A program made the position numbers and the translations under genes. Positions 30,803 through 38,716 of a DNA stretch of 38,716 bases are shown here, piece after piece. Position 1 is the stretch's first letter; every line of letters starts with the position of its first letter. Source of the stretch: Sandaracinus sp. (GTDB lineage Bacteria; Myxococcota_A; Polyangia; Polyangiales; Houyiibacteriaceae); assembly GCA_020633125.1 (NCBI GenBank), contig JACKEH010000043.1:1-38716 (forward strand), written 5' to 3'. Under the pieces are notes generated by a model. That model saw nothing but the letters and a program-made list of their open reading frames with translations, searched no databases and was not told the DNA's origin.

Positions 30803-33800
30803 TCAGTCGTCGCCGAGCAGGTCGTCGAACGCCGCGTCGACGTCGTCGAGCACCAAGGCCTCGGGCGGCGGCTGCCCCGGATCACCCGGGTTCGTCAGGT
30901 TCGCGATGCGCGAGCCGACCTCTCGGAAGTCGGGATCCCGCTTGGCGACCTTCTGGAAGTAGTAGAGCGCTTCCTTCGGGTCCTGGAGCATCTCGTAGGC
31001 GTGGCCGAGCTCGAAGTAGAGACCGAGCTCTTCGCGGTCGGTCTTGGCTTCGGCGTAGAGGCCACGCTTGAAGCGTGAGATCGCGTCCGTCGTCTTGCCC
31101 TGCTCCATGTAGCAGAGGCCGACCATCGTCTGGCAGATGCACTCGCGCTGCGGGTTGCGCATCGCGAGCTCGAACTCCTTCATCGCGTCTTCGAGCAGAC
31201 CCATCTCCTTGTAGGCGATGCCGAGATCGAAGTGCGTGTCGGTGTCCTCGAGCCCGATCTGCTGCTCGACGCCCTTCTTGAACTGCTCGAAGACCTCGTC
31301 GACGTCGAGCACGTCGCTTCCGCTCAGGTCTTCGACGTGCTCGTCGCCGAGCTCTTCCGCGAGCCGCTCCGCGAGCGCGAACGCTTCGTCTTCGTCCGAC
31401 ACGACCGGCGGGCGGTACGCGGCGCGCGACATGAGCTGCAGCTCGGTGATCTCTTCGAGCTTCTCTTCGAGGAGGGGATGACCCGGGTGCGCCGAGAGCG
31501 CGTCCTCGATGGTGTTCTTGGCTGCATCGAAGAGGCCCTGCGCCAAGAAGAAGTCGACCTCGTCGAGCGTCTCTTCGACCTCGCCGGGCGGCAACGACGC
31601 GCGCGCCTGCGCTTCGGCGACGTGCGCCGGGACTTCTCCGGTCGGCGCGCCTTCGGGCGTCGGAACGGCGAGCACGCCCGCTTCTTCGAGCTCCTCGCGG
31701 GACATCGTGCCGAGGGTGTCGTCGTCCCCAGAAAGCTCCAGAGGACCGGCGAGCTCCAGAGGACCGCCGAGCTCCGGAGGACCGTCCATCGGCGGAAGCC
31801 CTGCCGCCTCCAGCTCGGCGCGCGGGAGGCCACCGAGGGTGTCGTCGGGCTCGGCGGGTACGTGCGGCATCGACGCGGCAAACGCCGCCGAGTCGGTGAA
31901 CGCGGTCGCGTCGTCGAAGGGGTCTTCGACTGCCGCCGGGGGGCGCTCGGACTGCGCGGTCGGCGGATCGAAGAGCGCGGCCGCGGGCGTGAAGGCCGTG
32001 GCGTCGTCGAAGTCGTCCGCCGCCGCCACGGGAGCGGCTGGAAGCACGGGCGCGCGGTCGACGTCCGAGTCGTCCAAGAAGAGGAGGTCGGGCTCGTCAC
32101 CTGCCGGTTCTTCGAAGACGGGCTCGTCGAACGCCGCCTGGGCGGCCGGCTCTTCGAAGACGGGCTCGTCGAACGCGGGGTGCGCCGAGACGGGCGCGGG
32201 GGGCGCCGTGTAGGCCGGCGCAGGCTCTTCGAAGACCGGCTCGTCGAAGTCCTCGTCCTCTTCGTACACCAGCTCCGGATCCGACATGCGCGGCTCGTCG
32301 AGGAAGACGAGGTCGGGCTCGGAGGCGCGCGGCTCTTCCGCCGGCAGCACCTCGGGCTCGGACGCGCGGTCGTCGAGGAAGAGCAACTCGTCGCTGGGGG
32401 GCGAGGGGGCCGCAGCCGGCGCGGGCGCGGCTTCGCGAAGCTCGTCGCTCGGTCGGTACCCCGCGGCGATCGCTGCCGCCGGGTCGAGCTCCACGGCTTG
32501 TCGAAGGTAGAGCTGCGCGAGCTGCGGGCGGTCGTCGTAGAGGTGCGCGAGGCGGACGAGCTCACGCGCCGCGTCCGACGGGCGACCTGCCGCAATGTAC
32601 GCGTCCTTGAGGCGCTCGCGGGCCTCGACGTGTCCCGGCTCGAGCTGCAAGACGGTCTCGAGCTGCGCGATCACCTTCTCGCGAAGCCCGTAGCGCTCGA
32701 AGACGTCGCACTCGGTCAGCAGGCGCGCGATCTGTGCTTCGCGCGCGACGTCGGGCGGAATGCTCGCGCGGGCGTCGGGAGGCGGCACGGAGGCGGCCGC
32801 GGGCTCCTCGAAGTCGACCTCGACCTCTTCTTCGACGACGAGGACCTCTTCTTCGACGTCGTCGCCTTCGAGCAGCTCGAGCTCTTCGTCTTCGTCGAGC
32901 TCTTCGACTTCCGGCGGGGCCACCAACGCGCCGGGGGGCATCGCGTCGACCTGCGCCGCCGGCGGACGCACCGAAGGCTGCGCGTAGCCCGCGAGCGCTT
33001 GGCGGGCCTCGGCGTCCTGCGGGTCGATCTCGAGGATTCGCTTGAGCACCTGCGCGCGTGCGTCGGGTCGGTTCGACTCCTGATGGATGCGCGCGATCTC
33101 GCGGTAGACGCTGACCGTCTTCGGGGTCTGGCCGAGCGCCAGGAAGGCCTCGGCCAAGAGCTCGAGGGTGCGAACGTCGCGTGGGTCCTGCTTGAAGCAG
33201 AGCTGAAGCTTCGCGAGCGCGCGCTTCGCGTCGTCGCGCTCGAGGTAGAGGCGCGCGAGCTTTCGCGCGAGGTCCGAATCGTTCGGGCGGTGGAAGAGCA
33301 GGCGCTCGGCGACCTTGAGGTAGTCGTCGATGCGGCCTTGTTCTTCGAGCAGCCGCGCGCCTTCTTCGAACTCCGTCGCTGCTTGGTCCGTACGTGACGC
33401 CTTCGAGAGGGCTTCGGCGTACTTGATTCGGATCGGAACGTTCTCCGGATCCAGCTCGGTCATCTTGCCGAGGGTTGCGAGCGCGCGGTCGATGTTGCCT
33501 TCGCGTGCGTAGGCGCCGGCGACCTGCTCGTAGGTCTGCAGCGCGTCGCTCACGAGCTGCAGGTTCTCGTACATCTCGGCGAGCCGAAGGGTGATGTCGA
33601 GCCGGCCGGGCTGGAGCTTCAGGATCTGCTTGTAGACCGCGACCGCCTTCAGGAAGAAGCCCTGCGTCGCGTAGTGCTCGGCGACCTTGTGGTAGGTGTC
33701 CGTCGCCTCGCGGTTCGCGCCCTTGCGGGTGTAGAGGTCGCCGATCTTCAGGAGCGTCCGAACGTCGCGCGGATCCGCCTCGACGAGCTTTTGGTACTCG

Positions 33801-33877
33801 GCGATGGCGCGGTCGTAGGCGCCCTTGGCGAGGTGCTTCTGGGCTGCGGCGAGAACTTTGGTGCGGTCGACGGCCAC
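30803..33877 (-). CDS. Large TPR protein, SgmX-like
   Basis: From the GTG at 33877 the protein is 1024 aa and begins (M)AVDRTKVLAAAQKHL, the usual start of this family; an ATG at 33910 is the alternative. Residues about 1-320 are a run of TPR units (AIAEYQKLVEADP, AVAVYKQILKLQP and so on). A long acidic, Pro-rich, low-complexity middle follows, with short repeats such as EPVFEEPA and LLFLDD. A second TPR group occupies the C-terminal third (HFDLGIAYKEMGL). This layout is like SgmX, which in Myxococcus links the polarity GTPase MglA to type IV pili. The match is by layout and I cannot confirm orthology. No membrane segment is present. Confidence 0.85.
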   Translation of the reverse strand: MAVDRTKVLAAAQKHLAKGAYDRAIAEYQKLVEADPRDVRTLLKIGDLYTRKGANREATDTYHKVAEHYATQGFFLKAVAVYKQILKLQPGRLDITLRLAEMYENLQLVSDALQTYEQVAGAYAREGNIDRALATLGKMTELDPENVPIRIKYAEALSKASRTDQAATEFEEGARLLEEQGRIDDYLKVAERLLFHRPNDSDLARKLARLYLERDDAKRALAKLQLCFKQDPRDVRTLELLAEAFLALGQTPKTVSVYREIARIHQESNRPDARAQVLKRILEIDPQDAEARQALAGYAQPSVRPPAAQVDAMPPGALVAPPEVEELDEDEELELLEGDDVEEEVLVVEEEVEVDFEEPAAASVPPPDARASIPPDVAREAQIARLLTECDVFERYGLREKVIAQLETVLQLEPGHVEARERLKDAYIAAGRPSDAARELVRLAHLYDDRPQLAQLYLRQAVELDPAAAIAAGYRPSDELREAAPAPAAAPSPPSDELLFLDDRASEPEVLPAEEPRASEPDLVFLDEPRMSDPELVYEEDEDFDEPVFEEPAPAYTAPPAPVSAHPAFDEPVFEEPAAQAAFDEPVFEEPAGDEPDLLFLDDSDVDRAPVLPAAPVAAADDFDDATAFTPAAALFDPPTAQSERPPAAVEDPFDDATAFTDSAAFAASMPHVPAEPDDTLGGLPRAELEAAGLPPMDGPPELGGPLELAGPLELSGDDDTLGTMSREELEEAGVLAVPTPEGAPTGEVPAHVAEAQARASLPPGEVEETLDEVDFFLAQGLFDAAKNTIEDALSAHPGHPLLEEKLEEITELQLMSRAAYRPPVVSDEDEAFALAERLAEELGDEHVEDLSGSDVLDVDEVFEQFKKGVEQQIGLEDTDTHFDLGIAYKEMGLLEDAMKEFELAMRNPQRECICQTMVGLCYMEQGKTTDAISRFKRGLYAEAKTDREELGLYFELGHAYEMLQDPKEALYYFQKVAKRDPDFREVGSRIANLTNPGDPGQPPPEALVLDDVDAAFDDLLGDD

Positions 33878-34131
33878 CGGGGCGAGGATCCTTGCCGACC
33901 CGGGGGGCATGGCGCGGATTTCCCCGCGAAAACATGCCTTCGGGCCGGGGGGTAGCATACGAGCGCACCACCTCGGGGGTCAACGGGCACGAAGGCTGCT
34001 TCGGTCGTTTCGGGGATTTGGTGAGTCCGGCTCACCGACGTCCGCGAGGGCCCTCGCAGACCCCTCGGGTCGGGCCACGCGCGCCAACACGATCATGCCG
34101 GGAGGAACCCCTTGTGGTGGCCTTGCGATGA

Positions 34132-34494
34132 ATGAAACACTTTCGACACGCACCGATGTGGGTCGTGAACGTCTGGGGCTGGTTTCGGGGCCGATTCGGG
34201 GGGCGGCGCATGCCGCATTTCCCCGCGATGTTTCGCGTGCGTGATTCTTCGGGCACGCTGGTCCCACGAGTGGAGCTCGTCGGGACCTTCGAGCCCGGAC
34301 GTCGGGCGCTCCGCAAACGCCAGCTGACCGCGAGCGGGCTCTGCATGGTGCATTGGCCGGAGACGGCCGAGCGGCTCTTGCTCGAGATCCGTTGGGGCGA
34401 AGAGATTCGACGCGTCGAGGTCTCCACGAAACGCGCCGAGCCCGATCGCGTCATCGAGGTTCAGCTCGAGCGCGCCCTCGCGTCCGCTTCGTGA
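34132..34494 (+). CDS. Small basic protein of unknown function
   Basis: A 120-aa frame from the ATG at 34132, right after an in-frame TGA; ATG 34156 is an alternative. The GGAGG at 34101 is too far away to serve it. The protein is Arg-rich, with a beta-strand-like middle (MFRVRDSSGTLVPRVELVGTF, LLLEIRWGEEIRRVEV) that may be a small beta-barrel domain. No family was recognised. Its last codons and stop lie at the start of a DNA tandem repeat (34468-34590), so the C-terminus may vary between strains. It is divergent from the TPR gene (254-bp gap). Confidence 0.6.
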   Translation: MKHFRHAPMWVVNVWGWFRGRFGGRRMPHFPAMFRVRDSSGTLVPRVELVGTFEPGRRALRKRQLTASGLCMVHWPETAERLLLEIRWGEEIRRVEVSTKRAEPDRVIEVQLERALASAS

Positions 34495-34590
34495 GCGCGC
34501 CCTCGCTTCGATCGAGCGAGCCTTCGCATCCGCTTCGCGAGCGCCCTCGCATCCGCTTCGCGAGCGCGCTCTCGCCTCGAACGCTCGAGT
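34468..34590 (+). repeat. Degenerate tandem repeat at the end of the small gene
   Basis: Five imperfect units of about 19-26 nt start at 34468, 34494, 34513, 34538 and 34561. Each opens with (C)GAGCG and most end CGCTTCG. The first unit lies inside the coding sequence, and the stop codon sits at the junction with the second. Confidence 0.7.
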
Positions 34591-34606
34591 GAGCACGATC
34601 GGGGGT

Positions 34607-35977
34607 TCAGGCCTTCGCCCCGGCTCGCGCCCACGCCCCACGCTTGTACGCCGCGTAGCCGAGCACGCCCTTGAGCACGAAGCTCGCGGGGAACCCCATC
34701 CACACGCCCCAGGGGCCGAGCCCGAGCGGGAATCCCAAGAGCCAGCTCAGGGGAACCTGAACGAGCGTCCCGAAGAGGTTGATCCAGAGGCTCGTCTTGG
34801 TCGCGCCCGCGCCGCGGAGCATGCCGACGTAGGCGATGTGGACCCCGACGATGGGCATGCCGTAGCCGAGCAGGCGCATCCACGTGACGGAGAGCTCGTG
34901 CAGCGGGGTGCCACGTGCGACGTCGAAGATCGCCACGATCGGGTGCGCGCCGAGCACGAGCAAGAGGGCCAGCGTCGTCGTGATGGCGACGTTCAAACGC
35001 ACGGAGGCGCGCACCACGGCGTGGGCGGCGGGCAGATCGTGGGCGCCGAGCGCGTTGCCGACCATCGCGCCCGTGGCTTGGGCGACGCTCAGCGCGGGCA
35101 CGAAGGCGAGCGCCTGAATTCTCAGCCCGATGCCGTGCGCGGCGACCGCGGAGGGATCGAGACGGCCGAGCATGCCGACGATGCTCGCGAAGGCCGCGTT
35201 GATGATGACCATGTCGAGCGCCGCCGGCGCGCCGATGCGGAAGTAGTCGCGCGCGAGACCGAGATCGGGCCGCGGCGGCGTGAGGCGAAGGCGCAGGCCC
35301 GCGACGCTGCCCCCGCGGAGCAGGAACACGAGCACGACGACGCCGATCGCCTGCGACGCCACGGTCCCGAGCGCCGCGCCCTGCACGCCGAGCGCGGGGC
35401 TGAAGCTCGTCCCGAGGATCAGCACCTTGTTGAAGCCGACGTTGAGCGCGTTGCTCAGGAGCGCGACGAGGAAGGGGAGGCGTGTGTTGCCGACCGCCCG
35501 GAGCACCGCCGCGTAGAGCATCGTCAGGTACGCGAAGACGCTGAGTCCGAGGCTCGGTCGCAGGTACGCGAGCGCCAAGGGCAACGACTCCGTGGTCGCA
35601 CCGAGCGCGCGAAGGATCGGCTCGGCCGTGAGGTTGCCGAGCGCGGCGACCGCGACGCCGACGGTGACCGTGAACCACGTCGATTGCCGCAGGACGTGGT
35701 CGACGCGCGACGCGTCCTTCGCGCCGTGCGCGCGCGCGACCATCGCCGTCGCGCCCACCACGAGGCCCATCATCAGGACCATGAAGAGGAAGACGACCTG
35801 CGTGGCGAATCCGAGCGCCTCGAGCGCAGCCGGGGCGTCGGGCAGGCGACCGCACATCGCGGTGTCCACCGCGAGCGAGAGCACGCCGAGCACGTTCAGC
35901 CCGATCACGGGCAACGCGAGGTCGAAGAGGCGCCGCGGAATGCTCGGGGCCGGGGCGGCATGCTCGGGCGACGCCAT
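34607..35977 (-). CDS. MATE-family efflux transporter
   Basis: The 456-aa protein has about twelve hydrophobic segments in two related halves and the look of the MATE family: an N-terminal LALPVIGLNVLGVLSLAVDTAMCGRL helix, LGNLTAEPILRALGA after the second or third helix, and G-A-A-x-G-T in the first half. MATE proteins export drugs, metabolites or peptides in exchange for sodium or protons. The substrate here is not predictable. It starts with ATG at 35977 and stands alone, convergent with the small gene before it. Confidence 0.9.
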   Translation of the reverse strand: MASPEHAAPAPSIPRRLFDLALPVIGLNVLGVLSLAVDTAMCGRLPDAPAALEALGFATQVVFLFMVLMMGLVVGATAMVARAHGAKDASRVDHVLRQSTWFTVTVGVAVAALGNLTAEPILRALGATTESLPLALAYLRPSLGLSVFAYLTMLYAAVLRAVGNTRLPFLVALLSNALNVGFNKVLILGTSFSPALGVQGAALGTVASQAIGVVVLVFLLRGGSVAGLRLRLTPPRPDLGLARDYFRIGAPAALDMVIINAAFASIVGMLGRLDPSAVAAHGIGLRIQALAFVPALSVAQATGAMVGNALGAHDLPAAHAVVRASVRLNVAITTTLALLLVLGAHPIVAIFDVARGTPLHELSVTWMRLLGYGMPIVGVHIAYVGMLRGAGATKTSLWINLFGTLVQVPLSWLLGFPLGLGPWGVWMGFPASFVLKGVLGYAAYKRGAWARAGAKA

Positions 35978-36091
35978 GCGGCGCCACTCATAGCGCGCGT
36001 GGCGTTCACGCCAAGTCGTCGCGTGCGAAGGGCACGCGAATCGAGACGTATTCGCGCGCCGCGAGCCGTCCGAGAGGAGGGAAAACGCAGG

Positions 36092-36787
36092 TCAACGCGC
36101 GGCGAGCTGCGCGAGCGCGGCGAGCGCCGCGGTGTCCACGCGCAAGACGTGCGGCCCGAGGCTGTAGCGGGTCCAGCCGGCGCGATCGAAGGCGTCGAGC
36201 TCCGCGTCCGAGAAGCCGCCTTCGGGGCCGACCGCGACCCACGTCGTGTCGGTCGTGGGAGGAAGCGCTCCGAGCGCCGCGCCGCCGCGCGCCCACGCCA
36301 CGAGGCGCAGGTCGGTCGCCGGGATCGCGGTGAGCGCTTTCGCCAGCGGCAGCGGAGCGTGCACGACGGGCACGATCGCGCGCTCGCTCTGTCGGGCAGC
36401 CTCCTCCGCGATGCGTTGCCAGCGCGAGGTCTTCTTCTGACCGCGGCCCTCGTCGGGACGCGCGACGGCGTGCTCGGTCAGCACGAAGTGAATCGCGTGC
36501 ACACCCAGCTCGGTGGCCATGCGCACGATCTCGTCGGCCTTCGCGCCCTTGGGCAGCGCTTGCACGAGCACGAGCTTCGGTCCGGGCTCGTGCGCTTCCT
36601 CGAGCGCTTCGATCGTGACGGTCTCGTCGTCCTCGAGCCGTGCGCGCGCTTGCTGCCCGCTGCCGTCGAAGAGCTCGACGTGCTCGCCCGGAGCGAGGCG
36701 CAACACCGCGAGGTGTCGGCGCACGGAAGGCGGCAGTTTCAGCGTGGCGCCGGCCGCCCCGAGCGAAGGCACGAAGAAGCGGCGCAT
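36092..36787 (-). CDS. rsmE: 16S rRNA (uracil1498-N3)-methyltransferase RsmE
   Basis: The 231-aa protein starts at an ATG overlapping the prmA stop (36787-36790). It has the N-terminal PUA-like part (MRRFFVPS...HLAVLRLAPGE) and the SPOUT methyltransferase knot: LVLVQALPKG, then GPEGGFSDAELDAF and the final LGPHVLRVDTAALAAL, the SAM-binding trefoil. The enzyme methylates U1498 of 16S rRNA. The prmA-rsmE overlap is a common arrangement and supports both calls. The frame beyond 36787 is not coding. Confidence 0.93.
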   Translation of the reverse strand: MRRFFVPSLGAAGATLKLPPSVRRHLAVLRLAPGEHVELFDGSGQQARARLEDDETVTIEALEEAHEPGPKLVLVQALPKGAKADEIVRMATELGVHAIHFVLTEHAVARPDEGRGQKKTSRWQRIAEEAARQSERAIVPVVHAPLPLAKALTAIPATDLRLVAWARGGAALGALPPTTDTTWVAVGPEGGFSDAELDAFDRAGWTRYSLGPHVLRVDTAALAALAQLAAR

Positions 36788-37641
36788 CAGGCCGGACGCT
36801 GCATCACGACGCCACGCCACTCGTTCTCGGAGGTGGTGCGGAGGTGGGTCAGGCCCTGGGCCTCGAAGGCTTCGCGCACGCCTTCGTCTTGTCCCGAGAG
36901 GATGCCCGAGAGCACGAGCACCCCATTCGGCGCGAGACGCGCGGAGAGCGCCGGGGCCATCGCGATCAGGATGGGCGCTTGAATGTTGGCGAGCACGATC
37001 GGCCACTCCCCCGTCACGTCGGCGATGTCGGCGGTGTCGGCGCGGAAGCGGTCGGCGACGCCGTTGTGCTCCGCGTTCTCGATCGCGACCGGAACCGCGG
37101 TCGGATCCACGTCGGTGCCGTAGGCTTCCTTCGCGCCGAGGAGCAGGGCGGCGACGGCGAGGATGCCGCTGCCGCAGCCCACGTCGAGCACGTGCTCGCC
37201 GCCGTTCACGAGGGTGTCCACCTCGGCGAGCACGAGACGCGTGGTCTCGTGAATGCCGCTACCGAAGGCGCCGCCGGGATCGATGGTCAGCACGACGTCG
37301 CCGGGCTCCGGCGTGACCTCGCGCCAGCTCGGCCGCAGCAGAAGACGCGGACCGACCTTGCGCGGGTGGAAGTACTCGCGCCACGCGTCGCGCCACTCGT
37401 CGCCCACGACGAACTCGACCTTCGCGGGGTGCGCGAGCTGCGCGACCACACGATGCGCTTCCTCTTCGGTCGCGAAGGACGCGACGAGCAACACTTGGTC
37501 GGCGTCGTCGCTGCGCAGGAGCGTCGTGGCGTCACGCTCTTCGACGCCCTGCGCGTCGAGGGTCCAGAGCTGGTCGGAGACGAGCTCCGCCTCGTCGGCG
37601 GGCACGGTCACGTGAACGTAGGGGTAGCGGGGCTCGCTCAT
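36787..37641 (-). CDS. prmA: Ribosomal protein L11 methyltransferase PrmA
   Basis: The 284-aa protein from the ATG at 37641 (MSEPRYPY) has an N-terminal substrate-recognition domain, then the SAM-binding fold with DPGGAFGSGIHETTR, the glycine motif DVGCGSGILAVAA, and ANIQAPIL in place of the usual ANILA. PrmA methylates ribosomal protein L11. The longer in-frame start at 37839 crosses hairpins and is unlikely. Its stop overlaps the start of rsmE, so the two form an operon. Confidence 0.9.
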   Translation of the reverse strand: MSEPRYPYVHVTVPADEAELVSDQLWTLDAQGVEERDATTLLRSDDADQVLLVASFATEEEAHRVVAQLAHPAKVEFVVGDEWRDAWREYFHPRKVGPRLLLRPSWREVTPEPGDVVLTIDPGGAFGSGIHETTRLVLAEVDTLVNGGEHVLDVGCGSGILAVAALLLGAKEAYGTDVDPTAVPVAIENAEHNGVADRFRADTADIADVTGEWPIVLANIQAPILIAMAPALSARLAPNGVLVLSGILSGQDEGVREAFEAQGLTHLRTTSENEWRGVVMQRPA

Positions 37642-37666
37642 GTTCGATCGTCGGTGGGAAGGGGAA

Positions 37667-37689
37667 GAGCCCGCGAAACTCGCGGGCTC
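37667..37689. other. Hairpin in the prmA leader
   Basis: GAGCCCGCG and CGCGGGCTC form a perfect 9-bp stem around a 5-nt loop, 26 bp upstream of the prmA start. No T-run follows on the minus strand, so it may be a leader structure or a weak terminator. Confidence 0.5.
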
Positions 37690-37716
37690 GTGGGTGAGCT
37701 CAGGCCTGATCCCGAT

Positions 37717-37734
37717 GGGGCGCCGGAACGCCCC
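37717..37734. other. Hairpin GGGGCG-CCGGAA-CGCCCC
   Basis: A 6-bp perfect stem with a 6-nt loop. The same stem-loop core recurs at 37815-37838, so the two hairpins are copies. Confidence 0.5.
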
Positions 37735-37814
37735 TTCAGAGAGAAGCACGTCCGCGGCTGACCCCGCGGGCGGTTGGGTGGAGGGGGGCCCGTTCGGGCT
37801 GTGCCCGATGGGGG

Positions 37815-37838
37815 GAGGGGCGCCGGAACGCCCCTCCA
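37815..37838 (-). terminator. Candidate terminator of the acyl-CoA ligase gene
   Basis: GGAGGGGCG-CCGGAA-CGCCCCTCC is a perfect 9-bp stem beginning 1 bp after the ligase stop. No T-run follows on the minus strand, so termination is plausible but not certain. Confidence 0.5.
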
Positions 37839-37839
37839 A

Positions 37840-38716
37840 CTATTCCGCGAAGAGCGACTTCCAGGCCGAGTCGTACTTCTCGAGCACGACACGACGCTTG
37901 AGGCTCATCTTCGGCGTCAGCATGCCGTTGGCCGTGGAGAAGTCGTCCGGGATGAGGGCGAACTTCTTCACTTTCTCGTACTGCTTGAACTCGGCCGACC
38001 AATGGTCGAGCTCACGCGCGAAGAGCTCCTTCACCTTCGGATCCTCACAGAGCTTCTTCTTGTCGCTGCCGAGGCCGTGTTGCTCGGCCCACGGAAGCAG
38101 CGTGTCGAAGTCCGGCACGATGAGCGCGCCGTTGAAGTTGTGGTTGGCGCCGTGAATCATGCAGTTCGTGATGTACGGCGAGAGCTTGAGGCGATCCTCG
38201 AGCGGCGTCGGCACCACGTACTTGCCGTTGAGGAGCTTGTACTGCTCCTTGATGCGGCCGGTGATGTAGAGGAAGCCGTCGCCGTCGACGTAGCCCATGT
38301 CGCCCGTGCGGAAGCCGCGCATGCCGTCCTTCTCGAGGAGGACCTTCTCGTTCTCCTCCGGAAGGCCGTGGTAGCCCTGCATGACGTTGTGGCCGAAGAC
38401 GATGATCTCGCCCTGCTTCGGGTCACCGGTGACGACGGTGTCGATCTCGACGTGCGTGCCCGGAATCGCGCAACCGACGCTGCCGATCTTGCGGCCGCTC
38501 GGGCAGTTCGCCGTCGCGATCGGCGAGGTCTCCGTGAGGCCGTAGCCCTCGTAGACCATGATGCCGAGGTTATCCACGAACTCGGCGACCTCGCGGCTGA
38601 GCGCCGCGCCACCCGAGAAGGCGTACTTGAGGCGACCGCCGAAGCGCTCACGCACCTTCGAGAAGACGACCTTGTCGAAGAGGCCGGTCTTGAAGTCGGC
38701 CCAGCCGCTGCGCTTG
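37840..38716 (-). CDS. Long-chain fatty-acid-CoA ligase, N-terminus beyond window
   Basis: The gene is on the minus strand and its front lies outside the window; the frame is open to 38716. The visible 291 codons are the C-terminal part of an AMP-forming acyl-CoA synthetase: FDKVVFSKVRERFGG, the SGGAAL turn, YEGYGLTETSP (adenylate-binding motif), a TGDMG motif with the fatty-acid ligase pattern GRIKEQYKLLNGKYV, and the C-terminal Lys-containing KMSLKRRVV. These enzymes activate long-chain fatty acids to acyl-CoA for degradation or lipid synthesis. The hairpin at 37815-37838 follows its stop. Confidence 0.92.
   Translation of the reverse strand, partial: KRSGWADFKTGLFDKVVFSKVRERFGGRLKYAFSGGAALSREVAEFVDNLGIMVYEGYGLTETSPIATANCPSGRKIGSVGCAIPGTHVEIDTVVTGDPKQGEIIVFGHNVMQGYHGLPEENEKVLLEKDGMRGFRTGDMGYVDGDGFLYITGRIKEQYKLLNGKYVVPTPLEDRLKLSPYITNCMIHGANHNFNGALIVPDFDTLLPWAEQHGLGSDKKKLCEDPKVKELFARELDHWSAEFKQYEKVKKFALIPDDFSTANGMLTPKMSLKRRVVLEKYDSAWKSLFAE

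Overview
The window is very GC-rich, densely coded DNA, roughly 70% GC by eye, and almost certainly chromosomal. The gene content points to a myxobacterium-like member of the Myxococcota, probably of the Polyangia/Sandaracinaceae type. The signs are two MopE-like Asp/Cys-repeat lipoproteins, RCC1 repeats on a lipoprotein, a eukaryote-like Ser/Thr kinase, a protein resembling the myxobacterial TIGR02265/DUF2378 family, a large TPR protein of the SgmX type, and many lipobox signal peptides on proteins of unknown role. No rRNA, tRNA, CRISPR array, insertion sequence or prophage was recognised. Species and database relatives cannot be determined from sequence alone.

Layout. 1-2118: a 5'-truncated unknown gene translationally coupled to an ATP-dependent ligase-type nucleotidyltransferase with a WGR-like tail. 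2229-6701: three plus-strand genes, a MopE/RCC1 lipoprotein, a small SpoIIAA-like protein and a zinc amidase (PGRP) lipoprotein, closed by a clear intrinsic terminator. 6924-10149: a kynureninase-like PLP enzyme divergent from a three-gene ATGA-overlapped operon (small Cys-containing ORF, class V aminotransferase, DUF3885 protein). 10277-15395: a penicillin-acylase-type Ntn hydrolase lipoprotein, a second MopE-like lipoprotein and a radical SAM protein. 15786-18158: a Lon protease with an unusual promoter. 18159-19371: repeat-rich, gene-poor sequence. 19372-24978: an Asp-rich lipoprotein, a TIGR02265-like protein, a Ser/Thr kinase with coiled coil, and an SLC13-type permease with two RCK_C domains. 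25098-26105: a tail-less FtsZ-like GTPase. 26302-30394: a PhoX-like phosphatase on a collagen-like stalk and a diheme c-type lipoprotein. 30803-33877: the TPR protein. 34132-38716: a small unknown gene, a MATE exporter, rsmE and prmA overlapping as an operon, and a truncated long-chain acyl-CoA ligase.

The region is mostly unlinked housekeeping and envelope genes rather than one pathway. The less ordinary material is in the control and repeat DNA. Three evenly spaced CCGTGA-N4-TCACGG palindromes lie in front of the SLC13 permease. A palindrome covers the predicted -10 element and start codon of a probably leaderless lon. A hairpin cluster contains a 68-nt duplication of the permease 3' end. 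A roughly 85-nt dispersed element occurs twice, both times between convergent genes.
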